From the NCBI GenBank assembly GCA_025966435.1, contig JAICRQ010000217.1:1-6244 (forward strand): a stretch of DNA of 6,244 nucleotides. Reading direction: 5' to 3'. Made by a program: the position numbers and the translations under genes. This DNA is from Anaerolineales bacterium. GTDB lineage: Bacteria; Chloroflexota; Anaerolineae; Anaerolineales; Villigracilaceae. Shown piece after piece: positions 4,761 through 6,244 of the stretch. The notes under the pieces are model-generated. The model made no database searches and was not told the DNA's origin. It saw only the letters and a list, made by a program, of their open reading frames with translations. The number at the start of each line of letters is the position of its first letter. The first letter of the stretch is position 1.

Positions 4761-6244
4761 ATGACTGCCTCCCAGCCATCTTCACGAGACATTTCTCGCA
4801 AGCTCGTGGCGCTAATCTTTGGCGCGAATTTCTTTGGTGCGCTGATCATCTTTCTGTATTTTTCGGTTTTCGATCCGCTACCTGTTGGTGGAGTGGCGGT
4901 TCGCTCGCTCGAAACCGAAGACATCGTGACCTTCGGGATCGCCGGTGTCGTGATATTTGTAGGGGCTTTTGCGATAATCAGCCGGCTAGGGCGACCAATC
5001 CAGAATTGGTTGCGGTTAATCGAGGCTGGCACGCCCGCTACAGAATTGCCGTCGAGTGTTGCCCGCTTGGTACTGATTTGGCCCCTCATTGTCGCTTCAC
5101 TCGTGGCCGCGATCGGGCTGTTGGTGGCCATATTTTTCTCCATCTTGTACGATAGTCCGGGCAACTTCGTTGGCATAGCCATAAGCGGCGCCGTCACGAC
5201 GACCGTCGTTTACTTTGGCACCGATCTGATCTGGCGTCAACAGGTACCCACCTTTTTCCCCGAAGGGAATCTGAGCGTTGTCCCCGCCTTTCGACTATGG
5301 GTACGGAGGCGCTTGTTGCTGGCCTTCATCCTGATTGGCGGGCTTACGCCAATCTTGCTCGTCATCCTGTCGGAGGTACGCACCCGCGCCTTGCTTGATG
5401 CCGAGAACCCCGAGGCAATTCTGGACAATCTCATCCTTGTGCAGTTATTCATCCTCGCAGTCGGCCTGGTCGCCGGTGTGATCACGGCCGTACTTGTCGC
5501 CCACGCCATTGTGGGGCCACTGCAGGTTTTGCAAGAGGCGATGGGCCGCGTGGAAAAGAACGAGCTTAATACCAGGATTGTGGTGACCACCAACGACGAG
5601 TTGGGATACCTGAGCGAGCGGTTTAACTCGATGACAGACGGGTTGCGACAGGGGGAGCGATTGCGGGAGTTATTTGGCCTTTACGTCAGTTCTGAAGTGG
5701 CTCAAGCGGCCGTGGAAACCGGGGCCGGTCTAGGTGGAGAGCTAGTCAACTGCTCGGTGATGTTCTCGGATATTCGTGACTTTACAACTCTCAGCGAACA
5801 AATGCAGCCCAGACGGCTGGTTGAACTGATTAACCGCTACATGACCGCCATGGTGTCTGTCATCGTCAATCATGGGGGCGTGGTCACTCGCTTTGGAGGA
5901 GACTCTATCCTGGCGGTATTTGGCACGCCCCTCAATCCCATGAGCGATCATGCAGATCGAGCAGTGAGGACGGCCATTGAGATGCGCCAGGCATTGGCAG
6001 CTTTCAATCAGGAGGAAACCGTCGCCCGCCGACCAATCATCGAGTCAGGGATTGGTATTGCCAGTGGGCCAGTCATTGCCGGCAATGTCGGCGGCAAAGA
6101 GCGTATCGAATACACGGTGATGGGGGATGCCGTCAATCTGGCCGCCAGGCTGGAGGACAAGACCAAGGATACCGGCTTTCCCATTCTTGTTAGCGACGAA
6201 ACCTATCGGGCGCTCAACGAAGTTTCGGACGTGGGCGCTAGGTC
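4761..6244 (+). CDS. Six-helix membrane adenylate/guanylate cyclase with HAMP domain, class III (3' end outside window)
   Basis: The frame is open to the window edge (494 full codons), probably lacking only the last few dozen residues. Six membrane helices (about 15-37, 54-75, 103-129, 135-158, 184-206 and 221-250) lead into a HAMP domain (251-300, starting VGPLQVLQEAM), a linker (LRELFGLYVSSEVAQ, 301-315) and a class III cyclase domain from about 328. This is the architecture of the mycobacterial Rv3645/Rv1318c group. Metal-binding Asp residues are D337 (FSDIRDFT) and D381 (GGDSILAVFG), spaced 44 as in known cyclases; N459 and R463 (NLAARLE) are the transition-state residues. The purine-selecting positions, by spacing, are R377 and T452, where class IIIb adenylate cyclases have Lys and Thr/Ser. 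cAMP is the likely product. The gene is 43 bases after the regulator, with no terminator seen, but it is clearly more GC-rich, so membership in the same operon is uncertain. Confidence 0.9.
   Translation, partial: MTASQPSSRDISRKLVALIFGANFFGALIIFLYFSVFDPLPVGGVAVRSLETEDIVTFGIAGVVIFVGAFAIISRLGRPIQNWLRLIEAGTPATELPSSVARLVLIWPLIVASLVAAIGLLVAIFFSILYDSPGNFVGIAISGAVTTTVVYFGTDLIWRQQVPTFFPEGNLSVVPAFRLWVRRRLLLAFILIGGLTPILLVILSEVRTRALLDAENPEAILDNLILVQLFILAVGLVAGVITAVLVAHAIVGPLQVLQEAMGRVEKNELNTRIVVTTNDELGYLSERFNSMTDGLRQGERLRELFGLYVSSEVAQAAVETGAGLGGELVNCSVMFSDIRDFTTLSEQMQPRRLVELINRYMTAMVSVIVNHGGVVTRFGGDSILAVFGTPLNPMSDHADRAVRTAIEMRQALAAFNQEETVARRPIIESGIGIASGPVIAGNVGGKERIEYTVMGDAVNLAARLEDKTKDTGFPILVSDETYRALNEVSDVGAR

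Noticed and set aside
4595..5197. Long minus-strand open frames opposite the regulator/cyclase junction and inside the kinase and cyclase genes
   Set aside because: They lie antisense to genes with clear conserved domains, lack family-like motifs and are explained as shadows of coding bias.
1..6244. CRISPR arrays, tRNA or rRNA genes, insertion sequences, transposases or phage genes
   Set aside because: No regularly spaced repeats, cloverleaf-like segments, transposase motifs or terminal inverted repeats were seen on either strand.

Overview
The window reads as ordinary bacterial chromosome of roughly half G+C. The gene mix is a D-threonine-aldolase-family enzyme after a HAD-IIA phosphatase, a small LiaF-like membrane protein, a CPBP membrane protease, a NarL/LiaR-type two-component pair and a six-helix HAMP adenylate cyclase. 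It fits Chloroflexota (Anaerolineae-like) best. That placement is an impression from protein families and style; there is no rRNA or marker gene to prove it.

Layout, all on the + strand. Bases 1-134 are the 3' end of a HAD-IIA sugar-phosphatase-like gene. Six bases later comes a PLP-dependent D-threonine aldolase / D-serine dehydratase family enzyme (141-1190), probably co-transcribed. A 434-base gap (1191-1624) holds no convincing gene but has two inverted repeats near its 3' end. Next is a 113-residue LiaI/LiaF-like membrane protein (1625-1966), then a 31-codon remnant of an ABC-transporter ATPase (1992-2087), then a CPBP-family membrane protease (2099-2836). A 44-base imperfect hairpin (2850-2893) abuts a perfect TATAAT box just upstream of a histidine kinase (2905-4098). 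The kinase overlaps its response regulator (4088-4717) by 11 bases. A membrane adenylate/guanylate cyclase (4761 to the window end) is cut by the window edge.

The middle block (1625-4717) looks like a cell-envelope-stress or peptide-resistance module. A LiaF-like membrane protein, a CPBP protease and a LiaS/LiaR-type two-component system sit together, with the trace of a lost ABC transporter. The block also shows recent rearrangement. The leader and first codons of the LiaF-like gene recur in front of the CPBP gene, and the second copy begins exactly where the ABC ATPase reading stops resembling its family. The CPBP gene then starts with a tandem 36-base duplication in which each unit carries its own ribosome-site-plus-ATG. 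The kinase gene appears to be transcribed as a leaderless mRNA. I do not see a wholly new system; the rearranged junction and the hairpin/leaderless promoter are the items most worth checking.
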